Source: Arsenophonus sp. aPb
GTDB taxonomy: Bacteria > Pseudomonadota > Gammaproteobacteria > Enterobacterales > Enterobacteriaceae
Length of the DNA stretch: 64,000 nt
Reading direction: 5' to 3'
Assembly (NCBI RefSeq): GCF_029873475.1
Contig: NZ_CP123499.1
Coordinates: 2,232,001 to 2,296,000, forward strand
Shown: positions 15,758 through 25,063 of the stretch, in pieces
How positions within the stretch are numbered: position 1 is the stretch's first letter
How the letters are laid out: each line of letters starts with the position of its first letter
Position numbers and translations under genes: made by a program
Notes under the pieces: generated by a model
What the model was told of the DNA's origin: nothing
Database searches by the model: none
Seen by the model: the letters and a program-made list of their open reading frames with translations, nothing else

Positions 15758-17845
15758 ATGTCCTATACACCGACGAGCATAAGCAGCGAACAAGGTTTAT
15801 TTGATATTACTCGTACTTTACTGCAACAACCTGATCTCTGTGCGCTAACCCAAGCGGTCAAAACCCATGTCCAGCAACTGAAACTGGCCGATCACGTTAA
15901 TATCTTACTGTGGCAATTTGAACGTCGGAGAGTCTGCCTATTTAGTATTGACGAACAGCAACAAGATATTCGCTATGAAGATGAAACCTTGCTTGCCTGT
16001 GGCCCAATCCGCCATATGCTTTCACGTCCAGATGTACTCCATTGCCGCTATCAAGAATTTAACCAAACCTGGCCTCAACTTAACGAATTAAAACTCTACC
16101 CAGTATTTAATTATTACAGTCTGATGCCGTTAACAGCTGAAGGCAAAATATTTGGTGGCTGCGAATTTCTGCGCACCACAAATGAACCCTGGACGGAAGA
16201 AGCCTTCACGCGCCTACAAACACTGGCTCAAATCATCAGCCTGGCGGTGGAACAGATCCAATCGCGTTTGAACAATAATATTAATTATGGCCAACTATGC
16301 CGCGAACGTGACGATTATCGCATATTGGTGGCCATCACCAATGCCGTCTTATCCAAGCTAAATTTGGATGAACTGATCACCGAGGTTGCGCAAGAAATTC
16401 AGGCTAATTTCGCTATCGATTCAATTAGCATCGTATTACGCAGTAACCATAAAGGAAAACTTAGCGTATATTCAATCCATTATGTAGATAAAAAGATTCC
16501 GCTGCATGATCAACGTGAGATAGATGAAAAAGGGACTTTATACCAAAAAGTCATGCAAAAGGAAGAGATGCTTTTACTCAATCTTCACCCCTACGACAAA
16601 CACACAGCATGCGTTCGCATGCTATTTGAATTATGGGATAAACAGGAACAAACCTTATGTTTGTTGCCACTAATTTTCAGCGATCGCGTACTGGGAGTAT
16701 TAAAATTAGCACAAGCACAAGCGCCGGTTTTTACCTCCTCGACGCTGAAACTGCTGCGCCAAATCGCAGAACGCGTGGCGATTGCGGTAGATAACGCACT
16801 TGCTTATCAAGAAATCCGTCGTTTAAAGGAGCGATTGATTGATCAAAATTTAGCGCTGACGGAACAAATTAATAATGTCAGCACAGATTTTGGTGAAATC
16901 ATTGGTCAAAGTGACGCCATGATAACGGTCATGAAACAGGTTGAAATGGTAGCGCACAGCAATAGTACCGTACTGATCTTAGGAGAAACAGGAACCGGCA
17001 AAGAGCTGATTGCACGTGCCATTCATAAACTCAGTGGTCGTAATAACCGTCGGATGGTAAAACTTAATTGTGCCGCCATACCAGCGGGCTTACTTGATAG
17101 TGATCTGTTTGGTCATGAGCGTGGTGCATTTACTGGCGCTAACACTCAGCGTATTGGTCGGTTTGAATTAGCAGATAAAAGCACGCTATTTTTAGATGAA
17201 GTGGGCGATATGCCACTGGAACTTCAACCTAAGCTGTTAAGGGTATTACAAGAACAAGAATTTGAACGCCTGGGTAGCAATAGGATCATTCGGACAAATG
17301 TGCGTCTTATCGCTGCTACTAACCGCGACCTTAGACAAATGGTTGCAGATCGTGAATTTAGAGCTGATCTCTATTATCGACTAAATGTTTTTCCTATCTA
17401 CCTGCCCCCATTACGCGAGCGGCCAAAAGACATACCATTATTAGTGAAAGCATTTACTTTTAAAATTGCCAACCGTCTTGGACGCAAGATTGATAGTATT
17501 CCTGCACAAACTTTACAGCTATTAAGTAAAATGGATTGGCCGGGCAATATACGCGAATTAGAAAACGTAATTGAACGTGCTGTTTTATTGACACGGGGCA
17601 ATGTACTTCAGCTGTCATTAGCTGAAATGTGCTTTAATACCAATGAAACAAATATTCCGACAAAATGTGTAGATAGTGATTTTCATCCGGTAGAAGATGA
17701 GTTTCAACGTATTGTCCGTGTACTAAAAGAGACGAATGGTGTTATTGCAGGCCCTAAAGGCGCGGCGCTACGGCTGGGGCTAAAACGCACGACATTACTA
17801 TCACGCATGAAACGGCTCGGTATTGATAAAAACAGCCTTGTGTAA
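15758..17845 (+). CDS. fhlA: Formate hydrogenlyase transcriptional activator FhlA
   Basis: Formate-sensing sigma-54 activator of fdhF, hydN, hyc and hyp. The 695 residues hold two N-terminal GAF-like sensor regions (to about 380). The AAA+ domain follows, with Walker A GETGTGKE, the sigma-54 contact loop FGHERGAFTGA and Walker B LFLDEVGDMP. A Fis-type helix-turn-helix closes the protein (GAALRLGLKRTTLLSRMKRLGI, about 668-690). It is the last gene of the hyp unit, 44 bases after hypE. With HycA shortened, FhlA may be less restrained than in E. coli. Confidence 0.97.
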   Translation: MSYTPTSISSEQGLFDITRTLLQQPDLCALTQAVKTHVQQLKLADHVNILLWQFERRRVCLFSIDEQQQDIRYEDETLLACGPIRHMLSRPDVLHCRYQEFNQTWPQLNELKLYPVFNYYSLMPLTAEGKIFGGCEFLRTTNEPWTEEAFTRLQTLAQIISLAVEQIQSRLNNNINYGQLCRERDDYRILVAITNAVLSKLNLDELITEVAQEIQANFAIDSISIVLRSNHKGKLSVYSIHYVDKKIPLHDQREIDEKGTLYQKVMQKEEMLLLNLHPYDKHTACVRMLFELWDKQEQTLCLLPLIFSDRVLGVLKLAQAQAPVFTSSTLKLLRQIAERVAIAVDNALAYQEIRRLKERLIDQNLALTEQINNVSTDFGEIIGQSDAMITVMKQVEMVAHSNSTVLILGETGTGKELIARAIHKLSGRNNRRMVKLNCAAIPAGLLDSDLFGHERGAFTGANTQRIGRFELADKSTLFLDEVGDMPLELQPKLLRVLQEQEFERLGSNRIIRTNVRLIAATNRDLRQMVADREFRADLYYRLNVFPIYLPPLRERPKDIPLLVKAFTFKIANRLGRKIDSIPAQTLQLLSKMDWPGNIRELENVIERAVLLTRGNVLQLSLAEMCFNTNETNIPTKCVDSDFHPVEDEFQRIVRVLKETNGVIAGPKGAALRLGLKRTTLLSRMKRLGIDKNSLV

Positions 17846-18046
17846 CGCTTTTTTATTTAACAGAAAAGTTGTTAATCAATCTCATGCCAATATTAGCAAC
17901 ATTAAGTGGCAAGTTTGTTTTACCTTTTAACTTAATTACTATAAATCATAAAAAATTGCATGCCCTCTCCCCTAACTATCAATGATACCTAACTTAATAC
18001 TATTATTCTTCAGTCTATAAGATTTAATCAATAAAAGGTTATTGAA

Positions 18047-18298
18047 ATGTTAAATAATGAGTGTATTATTAATATCGATTTATATCACTTACTGATCGAG
18101 GTAATTTATGCAACTTATAAAGAAGCAGTTATTACTCTTTTATTCACATATTTCAGTTGTTTCTTCATTGCCAATAATCAACCCAATAAAGAGTACATTC
18201 ACTGCGTACCAGCAAAAGAGGGGCATAATTGTATAGAAACAATAAATGGAAAAGCTACGCAAGCTGTTTATGTTATTGGATTAAAATCTTTAATTTAA
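18047..18298 (+). CDS. Small hypothetical protein with one hydrophobic segment
   Basis: I do not recognise this 83-residue protein. It has a hydrophobic stretch at about 27-41 (AVITLLFTYFSCFFI), then a polar C-terminal half with two Cys (HCVPAKEGHNCIE). AAGG lies about 8 bases before the ATG. Base composition is AT-rich like the surroundings. It sits 200 bases after fhlA and 155 bases before another small Cys-containing ORF on the same strand. Coding status is plausible but not certain. Confidence 0.4.
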   Translation: MLNNECIINIDLYHLLIEVIYATYKEAVITLLFTYFSCFFIANNQPNKEYIHCVPAKEGHNCIETINGKATQAVYVIGLKSLI

Positions 18299-18453
18299 TA
18301 ACCATAAAACATCAATAATTAATAAATTAAACAGAGTAATTTTCTATTTTGCCTACTCTTTTATGCTATCAACCATTTGTTTTACACGGGTAAGCAAATT
18401 CAAATAATAATTTATAAAAAAATGAATATTTAATTATTTTAGGAGAATAACTT

Positions 18454-18669
18454 ATGAAATCGCCCATGCAAATTTTTATCATTATCACACTGTTAATATT
18501 CTATTCTCTGCCTTCCTATGCGGGTTTTGCTCAATGTAGTTACGGGATAGCAACAGCCTATACTGTTAATAGATTATTAACTAGCAATAATAAAACAAAG
18601 GCCGTTAATTGTAATGAAGAACCTGAATTATGCACTACTCATCCGAATGATAATGATAGTACAAAATAG
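18454..18669 (+). CDS. Small predicted secreted protein with three Cys
   Basis: This 71-residue ORF has a clear signal peptide: KSPMQ, a hydrophobic core FIIITLLIFYSLP, then SYA|GF. The mature part is about 47 residues with three Cys (QCSYG, NCNEE, LCTTH). The start is supported by AGGAG 8 bases upstream. No family is recognised. It could be a small periplasmic or exported peptide; function is unknown. Confidence 0.55.
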   Translation: MKSPMQIFIIITLLIFYSLPSYAGFAQCSYGIATAYTVNRLLTSNNKTKAVNCNEEPELCTTHPNDNDSTK

Positions 18670-18887
18670 ATTTGTTCTAAATTCACTTTTCATTAGCCAT
18701 TTATTTTAAAATGACTTCCTTTAGTTAAGATAAATTATTATTAAAATTTCATTTTGGCTAATACTTTAAAAATATTGATTAAATAGAATTTAAGTTACAT
18801 CAAACTATTACTTCACTTACGCTAACTAGTTTATTAATCTTTAGTAATACTTTCTGTTTCATATTGCTAGATTAATTTAATAAAATC

Positions 18888-18937
18888 TTTAATATAAGAA
18901 ACCATCAAATAAAAATATGATGGTTTCTTATATTAAA
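18888..18937. terminator. 20-bp perfect-stem hairpin, likely bidirectional terminator
   Basis: Arms 18888-18907 and 18918-18937 are exact reverse complements with a 10-base A/T loop. The outer 3' part of the stem is T-rich in both directions. It lies 26 bases past the stop of the leftward adenylate-forming enzyme, so it probably ends that transcript and possibly the small rightward genes. Confidence 0.65.
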
Positions 18938-18962
18938 AATTTAGTTATGCTCATCGAATTTT

Positions 18963-20147
18963 TTAATCTCTATTATCGACAATATAAAGAATTTTACCTC
19001 TAACAGAACGGATATATTGTATTGGGTCGACCTCTTTTACGACTAAATATCCTTGGTTTAACTGATTAGACTCATAGATATCGGGAATTTCTGTTAATTC
19101 TTTTGCTAGCAATTGAATTTGCTGTGGAGAAAAAATACCTGTAGGAACCCATACCGTGATCACTTCTCTGGTATCTTCAGCAACCGATAAATGGATTTGT
19201 ATATTAATATCACCTTGATGGTATTTATGGATAACTTCAGCAATTGTTTGATATTCAATAAGATATCCCATAAAATTAAAACTAATATTATTTCTTTTAA
19301 TATTTGTTAATCGAACAATATCACCTTGTAGACTAATATCTGCACTATCACCAAAACTATAGCGTAATAATGGAATAACATTCATATTATCAAGACTAGT
19401 TATTAACAATCGAGCCTGATAACGCTCAACAAAAAATTGGTCTGTCAATAATTGATAACTATTGTTATCCTCATTCAGACTAAAAGCAATTATCCCCGCT
19501 TCTGAACAGCCATAAGCTCCAATAATATGCACATCATTACCAAAAGTATTTCTTATTATTTCCCTTTGGTAGGCTTTCAGTGCCTCGCCGGCAAAAATAA
19601 CTTTATTAATAGCAAGAAGTTTTCCTTTATTTTGCATAACTTGAATAAATTGAATAATTTCACAAGGAATACCTATCAGAGCATTAGTATTTACATCAAT
19701 TAATGCATCAAAATGCTCACTTGCTAATACATTAAAATCACCGATCGAAATAATATTAGCGCCACAAGCACTCGCCACATTACTAAATAAGCAATGAGCG
19801 GAAAAAAGCAAGTTAATGGTAAAAAGATTAGCGCATGTATCCGTCGAGGAAAATATATTATATTCTTCACACCCTTTTAAGTTATAAACATCACTACTCA
19901 TTTTATAAAGACAACGTTTCAAGGTGCCACTGGTGCCACTAGTAAATCCAATAAGATAACTATTTTTACTATTAAGCAGATGGAGGCTTTGATTATTTTT
20001 AGCCAAATAATCTTTCTTTTCCATAACCGGGATAGATTGGCTAAACTGCTGATAAGTCCATTGACTTATTTCAGGTAACTGAAACAGGGTGGCTATTTTA
20101 TCTTTTACCGTATTCCATACCATTTCTTCTTTATATATAGATAACAT
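18963..20147 (-). CDS. Adenylate-forming enzyme, PaaK/AMP-ligase-like
   Basis: Member of the ANL superfamily, which activates a carboxylate with ATP; the substrate is not evident. The 394 residues show the P-loop A3 motif LIGFTSGTSGTLKR (about 66), the A5-like GAYGCSEAGI (about 214), the A7-like RYSFGDSADI (about 272) and a C-terminal VRGKILY that resembles the A10 lysine region. The size fits the shorter phenylacetate-CoA ligase-like group rather than full-length acyl-CoA synthetases. GGAGAG precedes the ATG. It is a single-gene unit with no carrier protein, thiolase or biosynthetic partner nearby, and it is very AT-rich, which suggests acquisition. Confidence 0.7.
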   Translation of the reverse strand: MLSIYKEEMVWNTVKDKIATLFQLPEISQWTYQQFSQSIPVMEKKDYLAKNNQSLHLLNSKNSYLIGFTSGTSGTLKRCLYKMSSDVYNLKGCEEYNIFSSTDTCANLFTINLLFSAHCLFSNVASACGANIISIGDFNVLASEHFDALIDVNTNALIGIPCEIIQFIQVMQNKGKLLAINKVIFAGEALKAYQREIIRNTFGNDVHIIGAYGCSEAGIIAFSLNEDNNSYQLLTDQFFVERYQARLLITSLDNMNVIPLLRYSFGDSADISLQGDIVRLTNIKRNNISFNFMGYLIEYQTIAEVIHKYHQGDINIQIHLSVAEDTREVITVWVPTGIFSPQQIQLLAKELTEIPDIYESNQLNQGYLVVKEVDPIQYIRSVRGKILYIVDNRD

Positions 20148-20815
20148 TTTTTCTCTCCATAAATGATTGTATTATTGTTTTATTCAAATTTGTAGATTAA
20201 ATTCACTATGTTAAATTAAAATAATAAAAATAATTTATTACTAGGTAAAAGTTAAGTTTAAATAATTAATTATTATTTTATTATAAAAATAATTTTTTTA
20301 ATAAAACTAACTTTTGCCAATATTAATAATGATGTTTAAATATACCTGTTAATGTTGGTATTAAATAATTTATTCATCAACTAATTATAATATAAATCAC
20401 TCCCTGCAATCGGAATTTTATATAAAAAAAATTAAATAATTATGAAATTCAATAAAGATGTTATCCGGGCTAGACAAAATAATAAATTATTTAACCCATT
20501 TATTTTCATTCCTGTCATACCAGATAAAACATTACAAACTAAAGGTCAAATAAATAATATTAATTTTGCTAGCTTAAGTGACATATTTTATATTAAAGGA
20601 TCTAAATCACTACCTATCAACAATAAACAGCAACTATTAAAAAGCAATCATAAAATAAATATGTTATAAAAATTCGTTTATTAAGCAAATTGATAAATAA
20701 TTATAGTCATCTAACATGATAATTTAATTAATTCTTTATTAGTAAAAAAAGAAGAGAGATAACTTTGTAACTTACAATACAAATAATAATGATCAATTTT
20801 AAGAAATAATCCATA
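20148..20815. other. AT-rich intergenic stretch, no convincing gene
   Basis: The region is strongly A/T-rich with many poly(A) and poly(T) runs. One 75-residue frame (20442-20669, rightward) is open but has no Shine-Dalgarno sequence, is rich in Asn, Ile and Lys as expected from base composition alone, and resembles nothing I know. I see no RNA gene or mobile-element end here. Confidence 0.5.
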
Positions 20816-20839
20816 CAAAAACCCAGCTAAAATGCTGGG
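20816..20839 (-). terminator. Rho-independent terminator of galE
   Basis: On the minus strand CCCAGC-ATTTTA-GCTGGG is followed directly by TTTTTG. It begins about 43 bases after the galE stop. Stem, loop and U-tract are all canonical. Confidence 0.88.
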
Positions 20840-20881
20840 CATTGATGTTTACCATTACAAAATTAAACCACAATTTAGCTA

Positions 20882-21901
20882 TTATTTTTTACCATAACCA
20901 TGTGGATTCTGACATTGCCAACGCCATGCATCAGCAGCCATCTCTCGAATCGAGCGGGTGGCTTTCCATCCCAAATCACTCTCGGCTTTCAGCGGGCTTG
21001 ACCAACATTCAGCAATATCACCTGGTCGGCGAGATTTAATCTCATAAGGGATTTTTTTACCGCAAGCTTCTTCAAATGCTTTCAGCATCGCTAATACACT
21101 CGTGCCTTTACCAGTGCCTAAATTGTAGATATGTAAACCAGGCTTTAAACCAACCGATTTAAGCGACGCAATATGCCCATCAGCTAGATCCATGACATGA
21201 ATATAATCACGCACGCCTGTACCATCTGGAGTAGGATAATCGTCACCAAAAATCATCAGTTTCTGCTGCCGGCCAATGGCTACCTGAGTAATATAGGGAG
21301 TTAAATTATTAGGTATACCTTGCGGATCTTCCCCCATAGTGCCGGACGGATGGGCTCCAACCGGATTAAAATAACGAAGCAAGGTAACCGACCAGCTATT
21401 ATCAGCATACTGCAGATCCGATAAACAACGCTCAACCATATATTTACTGCTACCATACGGATTGGTGGTATTGCCAATCGGAAATTCTTCGGTGATAGGA
21501 ACCGTTGCCGGATCACCATAAACAGTGGCAGAAGAACTAAAAATAATATTTTTTATACCAGCTCGCTGCATACTACGCGCTAATACCAGCGTACCATTCA
21601 CATTGTTATCATAATATTCAAGAGGTTTAGTGACAGATTCACCAACCGCTTTTAACCCAGCAAAATGGATAACGGCTTGAATAGAATGGTTGGAAAAAAT
21701 GGTGTCTAACAATTTTTCATCACGCACATCCCCTTGATAAAAAACCGGACAACACCCGGTTAATGTTTCCATTCGCGTCAATACTTCACTGCTGGCATTA
21801 CACAAATTATCTAAAATAACAGGCTGCATACCTGCTGCACACATCTGAACACAAGTATGACTACCAATATAACCCATACCGCCTGTTACTAATATTTCCA
21901 C
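20882..21901 (-). CDS. galE: UDP-glucose 4-epimerase GalE
   Basis: Interconverts UDP-glucose and UDP-galactose for the Leloir pathway and for surface polysaccharide. The extended SDR fold shows the NAD motif TGGMGYIGSH at the N-terminus, FSSSATVYGD, and the catalytic YGSSKYMVE (YxxxK). The block NPVGAHPSG follows. I chose the GTG at 21901 because AGAGG lies 5 bases upstream and the product (339 residues) then matches the 338 of E. coli; an ATG six codons earlier has no ribosome site. It is monocistronic, with no galT or galK adjacent. Confidence 0.95.
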   Translation of the reverse strand: MEILVTGGMGYIGSHTCVQMCAAGMQPVILDNLCNASSEVLTRMETLTGCCPVFYQGDVRDEKLLDTIFSNHSIQAVIHFAGLKAVGESVTKPLEYYDNNVNGTLVLARSMQRAGIKNIIFSSSATVYGDPATVPITEEFPIGNTTNPYGSSKYMVERCLSDLQYADNSWSVTLLRYFNPVGAHPSGTMGEDPQGIPNNLTPYITQVAIGRQQKLMIFGDDYPTPDGTGVRDYIHVMDLADGHIASLKSVGLKPGLHIYNLGTGKGTSVLAMLKAFEEACGKKIPYEIKSRRPGDIAECWSSPLKAESDLGWKATRSIREMAADAWRWQCQNPHGYGKK

Positions 21902-22175
21902 ATTAACCTCTTTTTTCATGCATAATTAAATAAATTAGCCTACCGCTTGTATGGCTCTATAACCGATAATAAGCATAATATTATACTCTCTAAGTCAATT
22001 ATTTATCGATATAGAGAGCATTTTAGCGAATTAATATCTCGAGCTATCCAGCAAGATAATCTCTTATACTTATAAATTAGCTATTATATTCATCAATCTT
22101 GTAACGACCAGTATAAACTCAGTAGGCGACAATAATATTTATGGGATCGCTATTGCTTATCAGTAAGGAAATGAC

Positions 22176-23102
22176 TTATTGAATTTCAACCGGATCGATA
22201 TGAATCATGACATCTAAGATAGTGGGATTTTCAAGTAATTTTTTTCTCGCGGCAACAGCAATTTGATGGCCTTGTTCTACCGTTAAAAGACCATTTACTT
22301 CAAGATGAACATCTACCAACAAATAATCGCCAGATTTACGCGTCTTAAGATCATGAATATCAATCACCCCTTCCATTGCCAACAGCTGTTTACGGATAGC
22401 CGCAAGTGTCTGTTCATCAGCCCCCTTATCCATCAGATCGTTAAACGCTTGATAAGTAAATTTATACCCCATTTTAATAACCAGAGCACCAACAATTAAG
22501 GCCGCAATAGGATCAAAGATCTTAATACCACATAAACTACCAACGATACCAATAGCAACCACTAAGGAAGAAGCTGCGTCTGAACGTGCATGCCAAGCAT
22601 TAGCAACTAACATACTTGAATTAACCCTATTTGCCACACAAAGCATATAACGAAACAGACCTTCTTTAACAATAAGTGATAATAGCGCGACAACCAAAGC
22701 AATAATATGCACATCGGGAATTTCAGCTGGATTTAGCATTTTTTCAATCGCTTTCCATACCATGCCACCACCAACCACTAGCAAAATCGTTCCCAGTACT
22801 AAAGATGCTCCATTTTCATAGCGGAAATGGCCATAAGGATGATCGGCATCTGGTTGCTTATGACTATGTTTATTAGCAATCAACACCACAAAATCTGCTA
22901 ATAAATCTGATAATGAGTGAAGCCCATCAGCAATTAAACCTTGTGAGTGTGCCAAAAAGCCGATAATAATTTGCCATAAAGAGAGAAAAAAATTCACAAC
23001 GATACTAATAATAGTGCTCTTTTTGGCAGCTTTAAATTTTATTCGTTGCTCATCGGAAACAAAAAGTGGGTGTTTTTCTTTGCGGAGTTTAGTTTGTGTC
23101 AT
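22176..23102 (-). CDS. Cation diffusion facilitator (Zn/Fe/Mn efflux) transporter
   Basis: Inner-membrane divalent metal/proton antiporter of the CDF family. The 308 residues have about six membrane segments and the two metal-site signatures: ADGLHSLSDLLADF in TM2 and WHARSDAASS in TM5 (HxxxD). A cytoplasmic C-terminal domain follows (HDLKTRKSGDYLLVDVHLEV, ending HIDPVEIQ). The metal cannot be read off with confidence. I start at the ATG at 23102; a TTG two codons upstream is also in frame. It is divergent from uspF. Confidence 0.88.
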   Translation of the reverse strand: MTQTKLRKEKHPLFVSDEQRIKFKAAKKSTIISIVVNFFLSLWQIIIGFLAHSQGLIADGLHSLSDLLADFVVLIANKHSHKQPDADHPYGHFRYENGASLVLGTILLVVGGGMVWKAIEKMLNPAEIPDVHIIALVVALLSLIVKEGLFRYMLCVANRVNSSMLVANAWHARSDAASSLVVAIGIVGSLCGIKIFDPIAALIVGALVIKMGYKFTYQAFNDLMDKGADEQTLAAIRKQLLAMEGVIDIHDLKTRKSGDYLLVDVHLEVNGLLTVEQGHQIAVAARKKLLENPTILDVMIHIDPVEIQ

Positions 23103-23108
23103 AATCAA

Positions 23109-23517
23109 ATTCTAAAGTTAATTATTTTCAGTAAAATAAGGGAAAAATTGATAGTAAACCTTAAAAACAATATTGTTATTATTAATACTAATTTTATTCA
23201 AAAAAATATTAATCTAGTTTCCTATAATATGACATAAAAAATTATCTTTGTCTTGATTTTTCATTTTAACAGTCATGTATTTCAATAAAGTATAATTGAT
23301 AATTATTCGCTTATTTATTTCTACTACTATTTATAATTAAATAGAAATAATATTTATTTTCAATTAGGTTAATTTAGGCAAAACAAATTGCTTTTTTTAA
23401 ATATGGTTTTTTCATATTAAGTTAATTATGCAAAATAATAAGCAAATAAAAATATTACGACAGTATTTTTTACTATTGCTACAATATAATTAGATAACAA
23501 TATGATGCGAGGGTATC
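23109..23517. other. AT-rich divergent intergenic region
   Basis: About 410 bases between the leftward cation transporter and rightward uspF. It is very A/T-rich and must hold both promoters, but I cannot single out -35/-10 elements with confidence. GAGGG just before 23518 is the uspF ribosome site. Confidence 0.4.
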
Positions 23518-23964
23518 ATGTATAATAAGATCTTAGTTCCTATCGATATTGTTGAGGATGAATTAAATCAGAAAGTGATTAAGCATGTTGAAACGCTGGT
23601 TTCGTTTAACCAATCCAACAAGCCAGAAGTCCACTTCCTATCTGTGCTACCAAATTTAGAAATATTTTTTGGTATTGAAATTGCAGCCTTACCAGAAAGT
23701 CAACAAGATTGCCAAGAACGCAGCCGAGTGGCACTCGAACTACTAAAACAGATCATCAAAAAAGTAAACATTCCTCCTAAGCAAATTACCTACAAAATTG
23801 GCATTGGCCCGACAAAAGAGGAAATTCTAAGTTATGCGTCAGATATTGACGCCGATTTAATTCTTATTGCCTCTCATAGCCCCAATTCTTCTAGCTACCT
23901 ACTAGGATCAACTGCAGCTAGCATTGTTCGTCATGCAAAAATAACGGTTTTAGTGGCTCGCTAA
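23518..23964 (+). CDS. uspF: Universal stress protein, UspF/UspG type
   Basis: Cytoplasmic nucleotide-binding stress protein of 148 residues. The N-terminus KILVPIDI and the C-terminal ASHSPNSSSYLLGSTAASIVRH followed by KITVLVAR match E. coli UspF, in which the usual G-x2-G of the ATP loop is altered but the final G-S/N is kept. GAGGG precedes the ATG. It is a single gene. Confidence 0.85.
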   Translation: MYNKILVPIDIVEDELNQKVIKHVETLVSFNQSNKPEVHFLSVLPNLEIFFGIEIAALPESQQDCQERSRVALELLKQIIKKVNIPPKQITYKIGIGPTKEEILSYASDIDADLILIASHSPNSSSYLLGSTAASIVRHAKITVLVAR

Positions 23965-23985
23965 AACAAATCAACAATGACTGTA

Positions 23986-24005
23986 GCCATCTTAATTAAG
24001 ATGGC
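23986..24005. terminator. Palindromic hairpin between uspF and ecotin
   Basis: Perfect 20-base palindrome with arms GCCATCTTAA / TTAAGATGGC between two convergent genes. It is followed by TTATTGG on the plus strand. The U-tract is weak, so termination is likely but not certain. Confidence 0.5.
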
Positions 24006-24025
24006 TTATTGGTTAAATTAAAACG

Positions 24026-24505
24026 TTATTTGATCTCTGCACTATTTAATTTTTCCGGTGCTGACCATATGCGATATTTTACTTCCATATCCTTCGGAAC
24101 ATATACCACAATCGGTAATTTACTATTATAGCGAACAATATTGCCATCACCGAGATGAGTGGTAATAAACTTCTTGGTTTGCTGTTTATCTGGGCAAGCC
24201 ATTAAGGTTGCCGCTGGACCGGATACTTTTTTTAATTCGTAATAGTCATAACCCCAACCTTTCAGCTCTTTTTTCTCAAAATCCCCACCAAACCAATGGT
24301 GATTACAATCTACCAGCATGGATTTACCAATGACCAGTTCCACCATAAAATTATTTTCATTTTCTTTTTTGGCGAGCTGAATAACATAACGCTGCATATC
24401 TTTCTCAGCGGTTGGGTATGGTGCTATTTTGGTCAAATCATCATTTGCCATCGTATAGGGTGATGTTAGGATCATTGCCAGTAATGGAAAGGTATATTTA
24501 TTCAT
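24026..24505 (-). CDS. eco: Ecotin, periplasmic serine protease inhibitor
   Basis: Dimeric inhibitor of trypsin-fold proteases, including host elastase and coagulation enzymes. A signal peptide (MNKYTFPLLAMILTSPYTMA|N) precedes KIAPYP. The paired Cys are in VDCNHH and MACPD, with GWGYDYYELKKVSGP and YNSKLPIVVY as family blocks. The reactive loop reads AATLMACP: the P1 residue, Met in E. coli (STMMACP), is Leu here. I chose the ATG at 24505 with AGGA 7 bases upstream; an in-frame GTG two codons earlier lies too close to it. Confidence 0.95.
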   Translation of the reverse strand: MNKYTFPLLAMILTSPYTMANDDLTKIAPYPTAEKDMQRYVIQLAKKENENNFMVELVIGKSMLVDCNHHWFGGDFEKKELKGWGYDYYELKKVSGPAATLMACPDKQQTKKFITTHLGDGNIVRYNSKLPIVVYVPKDMEVKYRIWSAPEKLNSAEIK

Positions 24506-24785
24506 TGCCACATCCTACTTTATAAATGGTGATAAAAGAGATATTAACTATAACTGATAACAATAAGTTTTATGCTTAGCTAAATCAACGTTCTATTTTA
24601 GTATAACTGTCGGGCTAGAAAGTAAAAAATCGTAAAGAGTAAATCAACCCTTTATTTTGTAAATATTTTTAAAAATCAAATAATTATCTATGGCATTTAA
24701 CAATGTAAATTATTGTGATTATGGTTATTAAATTTTAATTATTGTTATACTTGAATTGACTCTCAATAATTTTGCCGGAGGTTAT

Positions 24786-25007
24786 ATGTTGCTGTCCGAT
24801 CAAGAGTTATTTTCTCACCTAAAACGCTTTCATCCACGCTTCCAATCACTATTTGAAAAACACCATCAACTGGATAAACAGATTACTGAATTAGAAGGCC
24901 CAAATGGCGCAGGCTATAATGATAAAGTCATCAAATTAAAAAAAGAAAAGCTTCATTTAAAAGATGAAATGCAGCGTATTATTCACCAACAAATTAGACT
25001 TAAATAA
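24786..25007 (+). CDS. ydcH: YdcH-like small helical protein (DUF465)
   Basis: The 73-residue protein has the DUF465 pattern: HPRFQSLFEKHHQLDKQI, then GYNDKVIKLKKEKLHLKDEM. It is almost entirely alpha-helical or coiled coil. The role is unknown. I start at the ATG at 24786 because GGAGG lies 5 bases upstream; an in-frame ATG at 24756 has no such site. Confidence 0.9.
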   Translation: MLLSDQELFSHLKRFHPRFQSLFEKHHQLDKQITELEGPNGAGYNDKVIKLKKEKLHLKDEMQRIIHQQIRLK

Positions 25008-25015
25008 CACCAATC

Positions 25016-25036
25016 CGCCTGCTGGAGTTGCAGGCG
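25016..25036. terminator. Hairpin after ydcH
   Basis: CGCCTGC and GCAGGCG form a 7-bp GC-rich stem with a 7-base loop, starting 9 bases after the ydcH stop. It is followed by TGTTAAT, a poor U-tract. It sits between ydcH and the convergent acetyltransferase. Confidence 0.55.
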
Positions 25037-25063
25037 TGTTAATCCTCACGAAGTGTTTACCTA

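Noticed and set aside
20442..20669. 75-residue open frame rich in Asn, Lys and Ile
   Set aside because: No ribosome site, no similarity, and its composition follows from A/T richness alone.
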